From NCBI GenBank assembly GCA_963848825.1, contig CAWKFA010000002.1:372001-436000 (forward strand): a DNA stretch of 64,000 nt, written 5' to 3'. Positions 49,526-58,874 of this stretch are shown here, in pieces. Within the stretch, counting starts at the first letter, position 1; each line of letters begins with the position of its first letter. Made by a program: the position numbers and the translations under genes. Origin of the DNA: CAVVSQ01 sp963848825. GTDB lineage: Bacteria; Planctomycetota; Planctomycetia; Gemmatales; Gemmataceae. Below the pieces are notes generated by a model. That model ran no database searches and was not told the origin of the DNA. It saw only the letters and a list, made by a program, of their open reading frames with translations.

Positions 49526-50821
49526 TCAAGTGCATTGCCAGAAGAACCCGCTCACTTTGCACTGATCGCACCAGAATCCATACCCGATTCCGCCACTGCC
49601 CCAAAGCCATTCACGCTCTTCGTCAATCGGCAAGTCCGAATCAAGCTGCATCAGATAGGGCATGAGCCTCTGGCACGATGGGCACCGAGGATACTCGGCA
49701 TACTGAATCCAGCACGCTTCACCGCCGATTCGGTTGAGGTTCTCTCGGCTGTTGCTCAGCCCCCAATCCTGCCAATACCAACGTCGGGGCGATTCCGCCA
49801 GCCGGATTTCTGCTTCCTTCAGCGGACGAGCGGGAAACTGTGGTTTCACGGCAGGCCCGTCGTAACCGATGTTCACCGGCGTACCATCTTCACGGTGCTG
49901 GTAGAACAATGGCTGTCGCTCCCAGCCAAGGCACGAAAGGCAGGTTGCAAGTTCAAGGCGTGGGAGCCGTGTGATGCCCAGCCCGGTTGGTATCGGATCA
50001 AGTACAAGTAGACGGTGCAACTTTTCGCCGCAGATAGAACATCGGTTCGTGCTGTTACCCCCAAATTGGACGCTTTGCGTTGATGCCGACAACTTCCATG
50101 TGGGGTGGAGTCGTGCAAGCCAAGGAGGGCGAGACTGAAGCTCAAAGAACGAATCGGAAAACTGGAGATGGTAGAGAGCGTCAGGACAGACACGTTGCAG
50201 AGAATGCTCCTTATAATCAAAACCAACGAAATGCAGCCTCCCCGAAACCCATTCTTCTTGCGTACACCCCGAAGGAGGAAGGTCAAGAATATCAGCACAG
50301 GACATTGCATACTCGATGACCTTGGGGTGGCGAGTCTCCCACATGGCGAACCAGGCTCGCTTTCGAGAGTCCTCATCTGATGAGCGGCTTTCGATGATGT
50401 TTCGCAGGTAGCCAAAATGCTGCTCGCCGGATTCTCGCCAAGGTCGTTCGCGGTAGTAACCTGCATTTTGAGGGATCAGAAAGATGCGGTCCAGGTGCGG
50501 GTGCAACACTGAGGGAAACTGCAAGCTGCCATGCTCAAGAACGGACGCCGCCGCATGGTTATTGCCGCCGGATGCTTCGAGAACGTCCAGGGCATGGTGG
50601 ACAAGGGAAGGCCAATTCTCTCGTGGCATGTAACTGAAGGCCCCGTCAAGAAATGTGCCGCCTTTCGGGAACCGTCGCATGACAGTGATTGCGAGATCGC
50701 CCACCGCCTCGGGGTAGGAAGCGGCGAGGGCGGTTGCTTCCACGACCGGGGCAGCCTGAACGCCCTTCTCCTCAAGACTGCGCACAATGAACTCGATTTG
50801 TTTCTGGGGTGATAGACTCAT
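49526..50821 (-). CDS. DUF1963 (YwqG-like) family protein with zinc-ribbon-like motifs
   Basis: 431 residues in an unbroken frame. The first ~190 residues are helical and unrecognised (HEAT-like, for example PEAVGDLAITVMRRFPKGGT). Then a CxxC pair set (NRCSICGEKL, ATCLSCLGW) could bind zinc. The C-terminal ~140 residues carry the DUF1963/YwqG signatures: RIGGEACWIQYAEYPRCPSC, RLMPYLMQLDSDLP, then WGSGGIGYGFWCDQCKVSGF. The biochemical role of DUF1963 is not established. The N-terminal extension is longer than in plain YwqG. No operon partner is visible. Confidence 0.8.
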   Translation of the reverse strand: MSLSPQKQIEFIVRSLEEKGVQAAPVVEATALAASYPEAVGDLAITVMRRFPKGGTFLDGAFSYMPRENWPSLVHHALDVLEASGGNNHAAASVLEHGSLQFPSVLHPHLDRIFLIPQNAGYYRERPWRESGEQHFGYLRNIIESRSSDEDSRKRAWFAMWETRHPKVIEYAMSCADILDLPPSGCTQEEWVSGRLHFVGFDYKEHSLQRVCPDALYHLQFSDSFFELQSRPPWLARLHPTWKLSASTQSVQFGGNSTNRCSICGEKLHRLLVLDPIPTGLGITRLPRLELATCLSCLGWERQPLFYQHREDGTPVNIGYDGPAVKPQFPARPLKEAEIRLAESPRRWYWQDWGLSNSRENLNRIGGEACWIQYAEYPRCPSCQRLMPYLMQLDSDLPIDEEREWLWGSGGIGYGFWCDQCKVSGFFWQCT

Positions 50822-50985
50822 CGGCGTCCCAGTAGCAAAACCCCGATGCGGCTTTCAGACGACACCGCCACACGCCCTCAACATCACCTCCAGCGGCTCC
50901 TGGTCCGCCAATCGTCAGTAGTGGTCCGGCGGACCTGGAGGGGAACTCAGGCGACTTCAAAAGGCGAGCCCCGCACGAATTTGTC

Positions 50986-51198
50986 CTAACTGGTCGCCAG
51001 GTGGTGCCAGTGCTCAACCAACACCAGGTGTTGCTGGATTTCGAGTTCGACACATCTCAAAGCTGCCTGGAACTCTTCCTTGCTCATGAACTGGAGGCGT
51101 GCCTTTTCATACTCGACGTGGGCGTTTTCGGGGGTGACTGACCTTACAAGTTTCCTGATCAGGTCGATTTGGGCAGGTGTAGGTTCGTTAGGCTGCAT
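50986..51198 (-). CDS. small hypothetical protein
   Basis: 70 residues starting MQPNEPTPAQIDLIRKLVRS, with a second helix (YEKARLQFMSKEEFQAALRC) ending in EIQQHLVLVEHWHHLATS. The composition is that of a real helical protein. No family is recognised. A ggggat lies upstream as a possible ribosome site. Confidence 0.5.
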   Translation of the reverse strand: MQPNEPTPAQIDLIRKLVRSVTPENAHVEYEKARLQFMSKEEFQAALRCVELEIQQHLVLVEHWHHLATS

Positions 51199-51242
51199 AT
51201 GGATACATCCCCGTCAAACAAAGCCGACCGAACACCATTTTC

Positions 51243-51350
51243 CGGCCAAAGTCCCGGGCAGCAGTCCGCAGGCTCATCCGGCTGCAGATTAGATTAGCGG
51301 TTGCCGGGCATTGTACACGCCACGGACCCGGTGAAAAGGGTGGCTGAGCG
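51243..51350. repeat. repeat A, copy 2
   Basis: Matches 33013-33122. Here it lies about 40 bp from the ndh 3' end (repeat B), whereas the two parts are 1.4 kb apart at the 33-kb locus. Confidence 0.85.
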
Positions 51351-51376
51351 CTTGACTTTCGAGGACATAGATGGGG

Positions 51377-52675
51377 TTAGGCCCTTTCGCCGGCTGGATT
51401 CGTCGGTTGGGTTGGCGCCGGCTCGGAACGCCACTCCTTTGGGACAATCAAACGTGCGCCTCGTCGAAAGGACACGTAGGACCAGGCCCATTGCAAAACG
51501 ACCAGTAGGCGGTTCTTGAAGCCGGTCAGATAATAAATGTGCACGACCAACCAGACGAGCCACGCCAGAAAGCCCGAAATCTTGAAGCTGCCGATTTCGA
51601 CGATGGCTCGGCCTCGGCCTATCGTCGCCATTTGTCCCTTATCGACAAAGTGAAATGGTTCTCGCGGCCTGGTAGCGAGATCACCGCGAATAACACTAGC
51701 AAGATATTGGCCTTGTTGCATCGCGACGGGGGCAGTGCCCGGCAACGGCTTACCAGTCTGGTGCAAGAATACCGCCTGGTCGCCGGCAACAAAAATATTT
51801 GGATGCCCTTCGACGCTCAAGTCCGGTTGCACGAGCACCCGTCCTTGGCCGTCAACTTTTAATCCCGCGCCGTGCCTAAGGGCGAAGCCCTGACTCCGGC
51901 TGCCCAAAGGACCGTTGCCGAAGGCACATGTTCGCCGCCAATGTTAACCCCCTCAGCATCGATCTTGGTGACCGGACTACCGGTGCGCAATTTCACTCCC
52001 AATGCTTCGAGGTCGCGGGCCGCGCAGCGCCGCTTGCTCGGGGCTGAACATCGGCAGAATGCGTGGGCCCGCTTCGATAAGAAGAATATGCGCCGAGGCA
52101 GCATTGATATTGCGAAAATCTTTGGCCAAGGTGAAACGACTCATTTCCCCGATCGCGCCGGCAAGTTCGACGCCCGTGGGACCACCGCCAACAACGACGA
52201 ACGTCAATAGCCGTCTGCGACTGTCGTCGGTCAATGCTCGTTCGGCTTCTTCGTACGCCGATAGCACCCGACGGCGAATCTCGGTGGCTTGCTCCAGCGT
52301 CTTCAGTCCGGGAGCGTACGGCTCCCACTCGTCATGTCCAAAATAACTGTGGCGTGTTCCGCAAGCGAGAATCAGATAGTCGAACTTTTCCTCGCCGTGG
52401 TCGAGCATCACCCGCTTGCCGTCTAGATCGATAGCCATCACTTCCGCCATGAGCACACGAATATTACGGTAGCGTGCGAGCAGACTCCGAATGGGTGCGG
52501 CGATATCGGCCGGGCTTAATCCTGCCATGGCCACTTGATAAAGCAAGGGCTGAAACAGATGATGGTTTCTGCGGTCGATGACAATGACATCGACATTTGC
52601 GACACCCCCAAGGCGTTTGGCCGCATTCAGCCCGGCAAACCCGGCACCAACGATCACTACGCGGGTTGCTTGCAT
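51377..52675 (-). CDS. ndh: type II NADH dehydrogenase (NDH-2), two frameshifts
   Basis: Start MQATRVVIVGAGFAGLNAAK, with the first GxGxxG FAD motif. PLLYQVAMAGLSPADIAAPI, LILACGTRHSYFGHDEWE and the NADH-binding VVVGGGPTGVELAGAIGEM follow. The frame changes near 52020 (after PMFSPEQA, continuing DLEALGVKLRTGSPVTKID) and near 51885 (continuing VLVQPDLSVEGHPNIFVAGD). The C-terminal membrane segment FKISGFLAWLVWLVVHIYYL is typical of NDH-2. Together about 430 residues, the normal length. It oxidises NADH and reduces quinone at the membrane without pumping protons. Part of its 3' end is duplicated at 34495-34725. Confidence 0.9.
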
Positions 52676-53067
52676 CTAGGGGCTCCCCATCGGTTAACAC
52701 AATCGGTACGTGTCGAACGCTGCTTTGAGGACCAGAAGACCGGCGATCTCCCATCGAGGCCCAATCCCATGTTATTGAAGCGGCTGGTAAGGCTCTCCAG
52801 AGAGCAAAAGAGTATTCTTCTTGGTTAGGGAAGTGGGCACCGGCAAAACCATCGTGGGATTAACTGATGCCGTCGATGGTGAGGACGGCACACCGGCGAA
52901 CCTTGTGGTGGATAGGCGATTGGTGGGTGGTCGATTATTGTTTGGCCTGGTGCGGCTTCCGAGTTCTTCGAACGGAAAATGTACCGTTCTTTATGGACCT
53001 CTTTGCCGCACTGTCCGACAAAAGCAGGTTCGCTTAACTCCTGCGTTCGGCGAGACTTTCGGTGAAA
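52676..53067. other. intergenic region, no clear gene
   Basis: About 390 bp between the ndh start and the tRNA gene. A short plus-strand reading VERCFEDQKT near 52710 resembles a transposase fragment (the IS701-type VERCFxDxK tail) but is too short to call. Nothing else is recognised. Confidence 0.35.
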
Positions 53068-53138
53068 GCGGGCGATCGGATTCGAACCGACGACGTCCAG
53101 CTTGGGAAGCTAGCATTCTACCACTGAATTACGCCCGC
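53068..53138 (-). tRNA. tRNA-Gly (anticodon CCC)
   Basis: 71 nt on the minus strand. The acceptor GCGGGCG pairs perfectly with CGCCCGC. The T arm contains GGTTCGAATCC. The anticodon stem CTAGC/GCTGG holds the 7-nt loop TTCCCAA, giving CCC, which reads GGG. The discriminator is U. The 3' CCA is not encoded. Confidence 0.95.
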
Positions 53139-53354
53139 ATGAAAATCATTGTAACCGTTTTTTGAGGCCTTGCAAGCCTTGGTCATGCGTTCGCGCGCGT
53201 GCCGAAGATTCTATCCCAAAATGGGAACGTGCGCCTCGAATTCAAGCCTTCTCTACCCGTTTTGGAGGCGTGCTGGCCGGGTAAGGACGCGGCTGGCAGT
53301 CGGCGGTCTCTTGTCATTCTCATAAGCTGAGCAAAACAACGTAAGGGCTTCGCT

Positions 53355-54105
53355 ATGGCCAAGGAACGGGTTTTGGTTACGGGCTCCTCCGGGTGTATCG
53401 GGCGTGCGGCCATCGCGGAATTGGCGGCGCGCGGCCATGAGCTGCGCGGCTTCGACCTGTCGCCGACCCCGGGCCTGCGCAGACATGGTCATCGGCGACC
53501 TGGGGGACGCTGCCGCCCTGCAGCGCGCCATGCAAGGCATCACCACGCTGATCCATTTGGCGGCCACGCCCGATGATGACAATTTCTTGGACCGCATCGT
53601 CCCGAACAATATCATTGGCGTCTATCACGTCATGGAGGCGGCTCGGGCGGCCAGTGTCAAACGCTGCGTCCTGGCCAGCAGCGGGCAGGTTGTTTGGGGC
53701 GCTCGTCACAGCGGGCCCTTTCCCATCGGCGTTGATGTGCAGCCGACACCCCGTTACTGGTATGCCGTCGCCAAGGTGTTTCTCGAGGCGGCCGGCCGGG
53801 CGTTTGCCGATGGCTTCGGCATGAGCGTCATTGCCGTACGGCTTGGCTGGTGTCCACGCTCGCCGGAACATGCGCAGGAACTTGACGCGGGGGGCGACTG
53901 GGCACAGGATGTTTATCTCAGTCCGGGCGATGCCGGGCGTTTCTTCGCCTGTGCCGTCGAAGCGGCGGGGCCGATCTCCTACGCCCTGGTGTACGCGACG
54001 AGTCGCCCCGTGCACACGCTCCGTTATGATCTGGAATCGACCAGGAAGTTGTTGGGTTACGAGCCCCAGGACCGCTGGCCCGATGGCATCACCCTGCCCT
54101 CTTAA
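53355..54105 (+). CDS. NAD-dependent epimerase/dehydratase (extended SDR), one frameshift
   Basis: Start MAKERVLVTGSSGCIGRAAI, with the glycine-rich NAD motif. The frame changes near 53480, then continues DLGDAAALQRAMQGITTLIH, LAATPDDDNFLDRIV, CVLASSGQVVWGAR and the catalytic YWYAVAK (YxxxK). About 250 residues. It belongs to the extended SDR/NAD-dependent epimerase group acting on nucleotide sugars or related substrates. The substrate is not clear. One missing base would explain the break. Confidence 0.87.
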
Positions 54106-54143
54106 AACGGCGGCGGGCCTTCCCATTTTTTCGGAGGTTTGTC

Positions 54144-54857
54144 ATGACACGCTGTTTGGCAATTTTGCTTTTGACTTACGCCGTGCCTGTTGCTGCCGGC
54201 GGCGACAAGGACTGGCAGCCGCTCTTCGATAAAGGGCTCGACGCCTTTAAAACGCCGCACGGCGAGTGGACGGCCGTGGCCAGTGTGGCGCTGGATGAGA
54301 AAAACCCGAAAAAGCTTGTGGCCAAAGAGGGCCAAGGGATTTACTACAACGGCCCCAAGGGGCGAACGAACAATCTGTTTACCAAGGAAAAATACGGCGA
54401 TCTGGAAGTACACCTGGAGTTCCTGGTGCCCAAGGGCTCCAACTCCGGCATCAAGTTTCACGGGCATTACGAAATTCAGATCATGGATAGCTTTGGTCTG
54501 AAGAAGCTGAAGGGCAGCGATTGCGGCGGCGTTTATCCACGCGCTGAAGCCAAACCCAAATACACCTACCTTGATGACGGCATTCCGCCCAAAGTGAACG
54601 CCTGCAAAGCCCCCGGCGAATGGCAAACCCTTGATATCGTTTTCCTGGCGCCGCGTTTCGATAAAGATGGCAAGAAAATCGCCAATGCCCGCCTGCCGAA
54701 GGTGCTGCTCAACGACATCTTGATACACGATAACGTGGAATTATTGACGCCAACAGGCGACCGCTGGCGGCAACCGGAGATGGCGGTCGGCCCGATCATG
54801 TTACAGGCCGATCACGGCCCGGTGGCGTTTCGCAATTTCAAGATACGATCAAAGTAA
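54144..54857 (+). CDS. secreted DUF1080 (3-keto-disaccharide hydrolase-like) protein
   Basis: 237 residues with a signal peptide (MTRCLAILLLTYAVPVAAGG), behind ggagg. The DUF1080 fold shows WQPLFDKGLDAFKTPHGEW near the start, YGDLEVHLEFLVPKGSNSGI, KFHGHYEIQIMDSF, SDCGGVYPRA, APGEWQTLDIVF and the final VGPIMLQADHGPVAFRNFKI. The domain is a concanavalin-like beta-sandwich, very common in planctomycetes. Some members act on 3-keto sugars. Here the role is inferred only from the family. Uninterrupted frame, 39 bp after the epimerase. Confidence 0.9.
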   Translation: MTRCLAILLLTYAVPVAAGGDKDWQPLFDKGLDAFKTPHGEWTAVASVALDEKNPKKLVAKEGQGIYYNGPKGRTNNLFTKEKYGDLEVHLEFLVPKGSNSGIKFHGHYEIQIMDSFGLKKLKGSDCGGVYPRAEAKPKYTYLDDGIPPKVNACKAPGEWQTLDIVFLAPRFDKDGKKIANARLPKVLLNDILIHDNVELLTPTGDRWRQPEMAVGPIMLQADHGPVAFRNFKIRSK

Positions 54858-54882
54858 GCGAGGTGACCGGGGGCCGGGCCAG

Positions 54883-55319
54883 TCATTTACCTTCCAGTTG
54901 CATGATCCTTGCCTTGATCTCCTCAGGCACCGGCACCTTTTTGTTGTCCTGGTAGTGATAGGTGACGATGGTCCCCTGCCCTTCGGTGACCACGACGCCT
55001 TGCGCCCGCTGACGATTTTGTGTTCCAGGACAAAGCGATCCGCTTCCAGGGTCAGCAGCCTGGCACCAATGGCGATCGTGTCCGGATAGGTCAATGGCCT
55101 TCGAAAGCGCGCCTGTGTCGCGGACAAAATGGGGCCAATGCCGGTCTCTTTCTCGAAAGCCAGCAAGTCGAGTCGGCGCAAGTATTCCAGCCGCGCATTT
55201 TCAAAATAGCGGAAATAGACAACGTTGTTGACGTGGCGATACGAATCCATCTCGCCCCAGGCCACGCTCTGTTCGATGACGACCGGAAAGCCAGCAAGCA
55301 AGTTATGTCCAGCATCCAT
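54883..55319 (-). CDS. acyl-CoA thioesterase (4HBT/YbgC-like), one frameshift
   Basis: Start ATG 55319 (MDAGHNLLAGFPVVIEQSVA). The hotdog-fold signature WGEMDSYRHVNNVVYFRYFE has the catalytic Asp. Then come the strands FRRPLTYPDTIAIGARLL and RFVLEHKIVSG. Near 55008 one G is missing; adding it continues AQGVVVTEGQGTIVTYHYQD and ends IMQLEGK at 54883. About 145 residues, the family size. It would hydrolyse acyl-CoA thioesters in the cytosol; chain preference unknown. The restored end overlaps no neighbour. Confidence 0.87.
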
Positions 55320-55392
55320 GAAAGCCTCGGTAACTCCTATGAGACGGATCGCAAAAACCGCGATGACCAAGAACCGCGGTGACGCGCTTCCC

Positions 55393-55508
55393 TGTAGGGT
55401 GGCGTCGAGCGTACTCGCGCTGACCCACCGAACCTCGCTAAAAACATTGCTGCATCCACTCAGCACGCATCGGTGGGTCAGCGCGAGTACGCTCGACGCC
55501 ACCCTACA
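55393..55508. repeat. perfect 39-bp inverted repeat with 38-bp spacer
   Basis: The arm 55393-55431 (starting TGTAGGGTGGCGTCGAGCGT) is the exact reverse complement of 55470-55508. It lies between the thioesterase start and the GH57 gene stop. It is either a very small palindromic mobile element or a strong hairpin. The family is different from the 109-bp repeats. Confidence 0.93.
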
Positions 55509-55521
55509 TTAACCATGGGTT

Positions 55522-57111
55522 CTAGGCGTAGATCCGATAATCGATGTCGGGAAAAATGTTGTGGCGCATTTCGATCTGGCTGAGCCAGGGTTCGTCCATG
55601 TCGTTCTTTTTGAGCTGTTCGTAAAGGTGGTTGAAATTGAGGACATGGACCTTGGTGCGCTGCACCGCGTATTCGACCATGGTGCCTGTTTTCATGATGA
55701 AGGCCCAGTCGCTCGATTGGGCCAGCATCAGCTCGCGCGCGGCCTGATTGAGCGCGCGGCGACGCAGGGGGTTGCCGCCGTCCGCGTGGTCGCGGGCCAG
55801 CTCCACCATGCGGTCCGCATCTTCGTGAAGGTGTCGATAGATCCAGTCGTTGGAGCCTTCGAGCCAGACGTCGGAGTAGCCCTTGTAGCCCCAGCTTGAG
55901 AAGGTTGGTTGCGCGATTTGCAGCTTGGGGTGCAGGCCTAGATACTCTGGCACCGTGATCATCTTGACTGTTTGCTGATCCCAGTGAATCTTGCGCAAGA
56001 GATAATTGATCCAGTCGGGCCCTTCAAACCACCAGTGGCCGAAGAGTTCCGCGTCGTAGGGCGCCACGATCAGCGGCGGCCGGCCTTCCATGGAACCGGC
56101 CAGCCATTCGATTTGCTTTTCACGATTGAACATGAAGTTGCCGGCGTGCGAGGCGGCTTTGTCCTGGGCGGCCTGCGGATTGTAATATTCCTTGTGGTTT
56201 CCCCGTCCCGTTATCTTGTGGTACTTGATGCCGAGATGGCTTCGGGTGCCCGTCTGATGCAGATGCGGCCGCAGGTACTCGAAGTCGAGATCGAAGCCGA
56301 CATCGCGATAGAACTCCCGATAGTCGTAATCGCCCGGATAGCCCTCGACGGCGCTCCAGACTTGCTTCGAAGACTCGCTATCGCGCGCGAGCGCTGCCAC
56401 GCCGCTTTTGGGGCAGGCGATTGGCGCATAAACGCCATACTTGGGCCGCGGCTCGGCATGCAGCACGCCATGGGTGTCCACGAAGAAGTAGCGTATGCCG
56501 CAATCACGCAGCACTTCATCCACGCCGGGCGCATAGCCACATTCCGGCAGCCAGATTCCCTGGGGCCGGCGCCCGAAATGGCGTTCGAACTCGCGGCAGC
56601 CCTGTTCGATCTGGGCACGGACGGCATTGTGATTTACTTGCATGAGGGGCAAGAACCCGTGCGTCGCGCCGCAGGTGATGATTTCGAGCTTGCCAAGCTC
56701 GAAAAAGCGGCGGAAGCCATGAAGAAGATTGTTGCCATATTGATTGACGAACACCTCGCGGGCCCGATGAAAGCGCTGATGATACATATGAGCCAGCGGG
56801 TTAACATCTGGCTGCCAGCGGGTCCGTTCGATCTCCTTGCCCGCCAAAGAGAGCAAATTGTCCAGGTGGCGCACATAGCGGTATTGCAGCAACGGGTCCG
56901 CCAGCATGGCGGCCAGCGTCGGCGTGATCGACATCGTCAGCCGCCAGTCGGCCCCGTCGCGTTCCAGGCCGTCCATGACGTCCAGGAGGGGAACGTAAGT
57001 TTCGGTGATGGCCTCGTAAAACCAGTCCTCCTCGAGGAAATCGTCATACTCGGGGTGACGTACAAAGGGCAAATGGGCGTGCAAGACGAGACAAAGATAA
57101 CCTAGGGGCAT
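55522..57111 (-). CDS. GH57-family glycosidase / 1,4-alpha-glucan branching enzyme-like (DUF1957)
   Basis: Start ATG 57111 (MPLGYLCLVLHAHLPFVRHP); the frame is open further but without family similarity. Landmarks of GH57: LHAHLPFVRHPE, LTMSITPTLAAMLADPLL, EIITCGATHGFLPLMQVN, GIWLPECGYAPG (catalytic nucleophile Glu), FFVDTHGVLHA, APYDAELFGHWWFEGPDW (general acid Asp) and the DUF1957 C-terminal YKGYSDVWLEGSNDWIYRHL. 529 residues, typical of bacterial GH57 branching enzymes. It would form alpha-1,6 branches in glycogen. No glycogen synthase is adjacent in the window. Uninterrupted frame. Confidence 0.9.
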   Translation of the reverse strand: MPLGYLCLVLHAHLPFVRHPEYDDFLEEDWFYEAITETYVPLLDVMDGLERDGADWRLTMSITPTLAAMLADPLLQYRYVRHLDNLLSLAGKEIERTRWQPDVNPLAHMYHQRFHRAREVFVNQYGNNLLHGFRRFFELGKLEIITCGATHGFLPLMQVNHNAVRAQIEQGCREFERHFGRRPQGIWLPECGYAPGVDEVLRDCGIRYFFVDTHGVLHAEPRPKYGVYAPIACPKSGVAALARDSESSKQVWSAVEGYPGDYDYREFYRDVGFDLDFEYLRPHLHQTGTRSHLGIKYHKITGRGNHKEYYNPQAAQDKAASHAGNFMFNREKQIEWLAGSMEGRPPLIVAPYDAELFGHWWFEGPDWINYLLRKIHWDQQTVKMITVPEYLGLHPKLQIAQPTFSSWGYKGYSDVWLEGSNDWIYRHLHEDADRMVELARDHADGGNPLRRRALNQAARELMLAQSSDWAFIMKTGTMVEYAVQRTKVHVLNFNHLYEQLKKNDMDEPWLSQIEMRHNIFPDIDYRIYA

Positions 57112-57274
57112 GGGCGATGGTCCCTGTGGAGAGGAGGGTTTAGAAAAAAGAAAAAAGTGTGATCTTTTCGTAAAAACAGTATACTCATGTTGACGAAATA
57201 GAAAAGGATGGGAAACTAGGGGATACAATTGGATTGTCCGCGGACCGCCCTCCGGCCCTTGGAGTAGCGCCACG

Positions 57275-57694
57275 ATGGCTAATGTCTCCGAGTTCATTCG
57301 TCAAGCAGCGGCTCTCCCCGTCAGGAATGGGAAGATCTGCATTGTCACCTCCAGCAACGGCAAACGCTGGGTCATTCCCAAAGGCCTGATTGAACCCGGT
57401 CAAACCGCGGGCGAGACGGCCCTGCAAGAATCCTGGGAAGAAGCTGGTCTCACGGGGGTGCTGGAACCCGAGCCGCTCGGCAGCTATCTTTATGATAAAT
57501 GTTGCGGCACCTGCCACGTCATCGTTTATTTGATGCAAGTCACCGAAGTTGCTCAAAATTGGCCTGAAAACGATTTGCGCCAACGAATTTGGGTTTCGCC
57601 CGCAGGCGCCCTCGAACGCATCGATGATCCCGGTCTCGCCGATATCGTGCGTTTGACGCTCGGCAGCAACCGGCGGAATAAAGTTGCCCTCTAA
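57275..57694 (+). CDS. Nudix hydrolase with altered Nudix box
   Basis: 139 residues behind ggagtag. The Nudix box is recognised in KGLIEPGQTAGETALQESWE, then EAGLTG. The catalytic ESWEE glutamates are present, but the usual Arg before them is Gln and the earlier Glu (GxxxxxE) is Gln. The core flanks (KICIVTSSNGKRWVIPKGLI, HVIVYLMQVTEV, RIWVSPAGALERI) fit the fold. It would hydrolyse a nucleoside diphosphate derivative such as (p)ppNpp or ADP-ribose, but the box changes may alter activity. Divergent from the GH57 gene. Confidence 0.88.
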   Translation: MANVSEFIRQAAALPVRNGKICIVTSSNGKRWVIPKGLIEPGQTAGETALQESWEEAGLTGVLEPEPLGSYLYDKCCGTCHVIVYLMQVTEVAQNWPENDLRQRIWVSPAGALERIDDPGLADIVRLTLGSNRRNKVAL

Positions 57695-57729
57695 TCCCCG
57701 TGTACCGCTCACGCACCAGCCAGACCCCA

Positions 57730-57996
57730 CTATTCCGGCGTCGGGGCGGACGGCGGCGGCGAATCTTTGGCCACGTCTTTGCTGCCCACGATCGTTAAAT
57801 TCAGGCCGATTTGCACGGAAACCACTTTGCCGTCGATGGTGATGTTCATTTTGCCATTTAGATACCAGCCCAGCGATCCGGTCGAAAATTCCTTCACCGG
57901 GGCGATCAGCGAGGTGCCGTTGATTACCACTTCGACCGGCTTGGCGTGCTCTTTGAACTGTTTGTGACTGATTGGACACGTGGTCTTGACGGCCAT
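57730..57996 (-). CDS. small hypothetical protein
   Basis: 88 residues from ATG 57996 behind a strong aaggagg; the longer frame upstream lacks one. It reads MAVKTTCPISHKQFKEHAKP, then VEVVINGTSLIAPVKEFSTG, SLGWYLNGKMNITIDGKVV and a Pro-rich end. No signal peptide. Beta-rich. I do not recognise a family. Confidence 0.7.
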   Translation of the reverse strand: MAVKTTCPISHKQFKEHAKPVEVVINGTSLIAPVKEFSTGSLGWYLNGKMNITIDGKVVSVQIGLNLTIVGSKDVAKDSPPPSAPTPE

Positions 57997-58200
57997 GAGA
58001 TCGCCTCCTTGACAACAATGGTCTCGTGCAACAGGTGACGGCGGCATCTTATGCCCGGACGTTGGCAGGGCAAGGGGAAGTGTAAAACATCCTCACTCCC
58101 CATCGCAGCGGACCAGCGCGTTCCATAAAATGAATAATTGACATTTACCGTAAGTCGACGGGGTAGGGTCCCCGATCGCCCATAACCTGGAGGATGTTTC

Positions 58201-58761
58201 ATGCGGAGTCGTTTATTTGCCGGTGGCCTTGGTCTGGCAATTCTGCTGAGTGTATCCAGTGCCTTCGCGGATGGGACGGCCAAGTCCGGTCCCCAGGTCG
58301 GCAAGGAAGTCCCAGGACCATTCCATCCCGTGAATGTAAACGGGGAACAGGCTGGCAAGAAGGCCTGTCTCTACTGCGCCAACGGTCCCAATCCAGTCGC
58401 GGCCGTATTTATCCGCGGCCTAAACCCGCAAGTCGCCACGCTCCTTAAAAAGCTGGATGAAGCCACCGAGAAGAACAGCAAGGCCCAAATGGGTAGCTTC
58501 GCCGTCTTCTGCAGCGATCAAGAAGGCCTGGAAAGTACGCTCAAGGACTTGGTCGGCAAGCAGAACCTGAAGCGTATGATCCTCGCCATCGATAACCCCG
58601 CCGGCCCGAAGGATTACGACATCGCCCGGGACGCCGACGTCACCGTGCTCCTTTACAACGATTTCACCGTTCGCGCCAACCACGCCTTCAAGGCTGGCGA
58701 GCTCAATCAAAAAAGCATCGACGCCATCATCGCCGACGTCACCAAGATCGTGACGAAGTGA
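58201..58761 (+). CDS. secreted thioredoxin-like protein
   Basis: 186 residues behind ggagga. A signal peptide (MRSRLFAGGLGLAILLSVSS) is followed by GEQAGKKACLYCANGPNPVA, with a CxxC pair at the position expected for a thioredoxin-like active site. A fold-like continuation follows (AVFIRGLNPQVATLLKKLDE, FAVFCSDQEGLESTLKDLVG, DADVTVLLYNDFTVRANHAF). It is likely periplasmic; a redoxin/AhpC-like planctomycete family is the best guess. Its substrate is unknown. Confidence 0.75.
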   Translation: MRSRLFAGGLGLAILLSVSSAFADGTAKSGPQVGKEVPGPFHPVNVNGEQAGKKACLYCANGPNPVAAVFIRGLNPQVATLLKKLDEATEKNSKAQMGSFAVFCSDQEGLESTLKDLVGKQNLKRMILAIDNPAGPKDYDIARDADVTVLLYNDFTVRANHAFKAGELNQKSIDAIIADVTKIVTK

Positions 58762-58874
58762 TCGCGCGTTATGATTCCGATCGTGGCCGGATGGTTGCCA
58801 ACGAACACCGACCGACACGATCGGAAGCGTAACCTACTTCCGATATACCCAGACCTACCCTTTCCGAGGTTGCC

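Noticed and set aside
52700..52830. VERCFEDQKT as a transposase tail
   Set aside because: Ten residues is too little to support a family call.
52830..52870. GTGKT in a short plus-strand reading as a Walker A motif
   Set aside because: The surrounding frame is short and unlike any ATPase; most likely chance.
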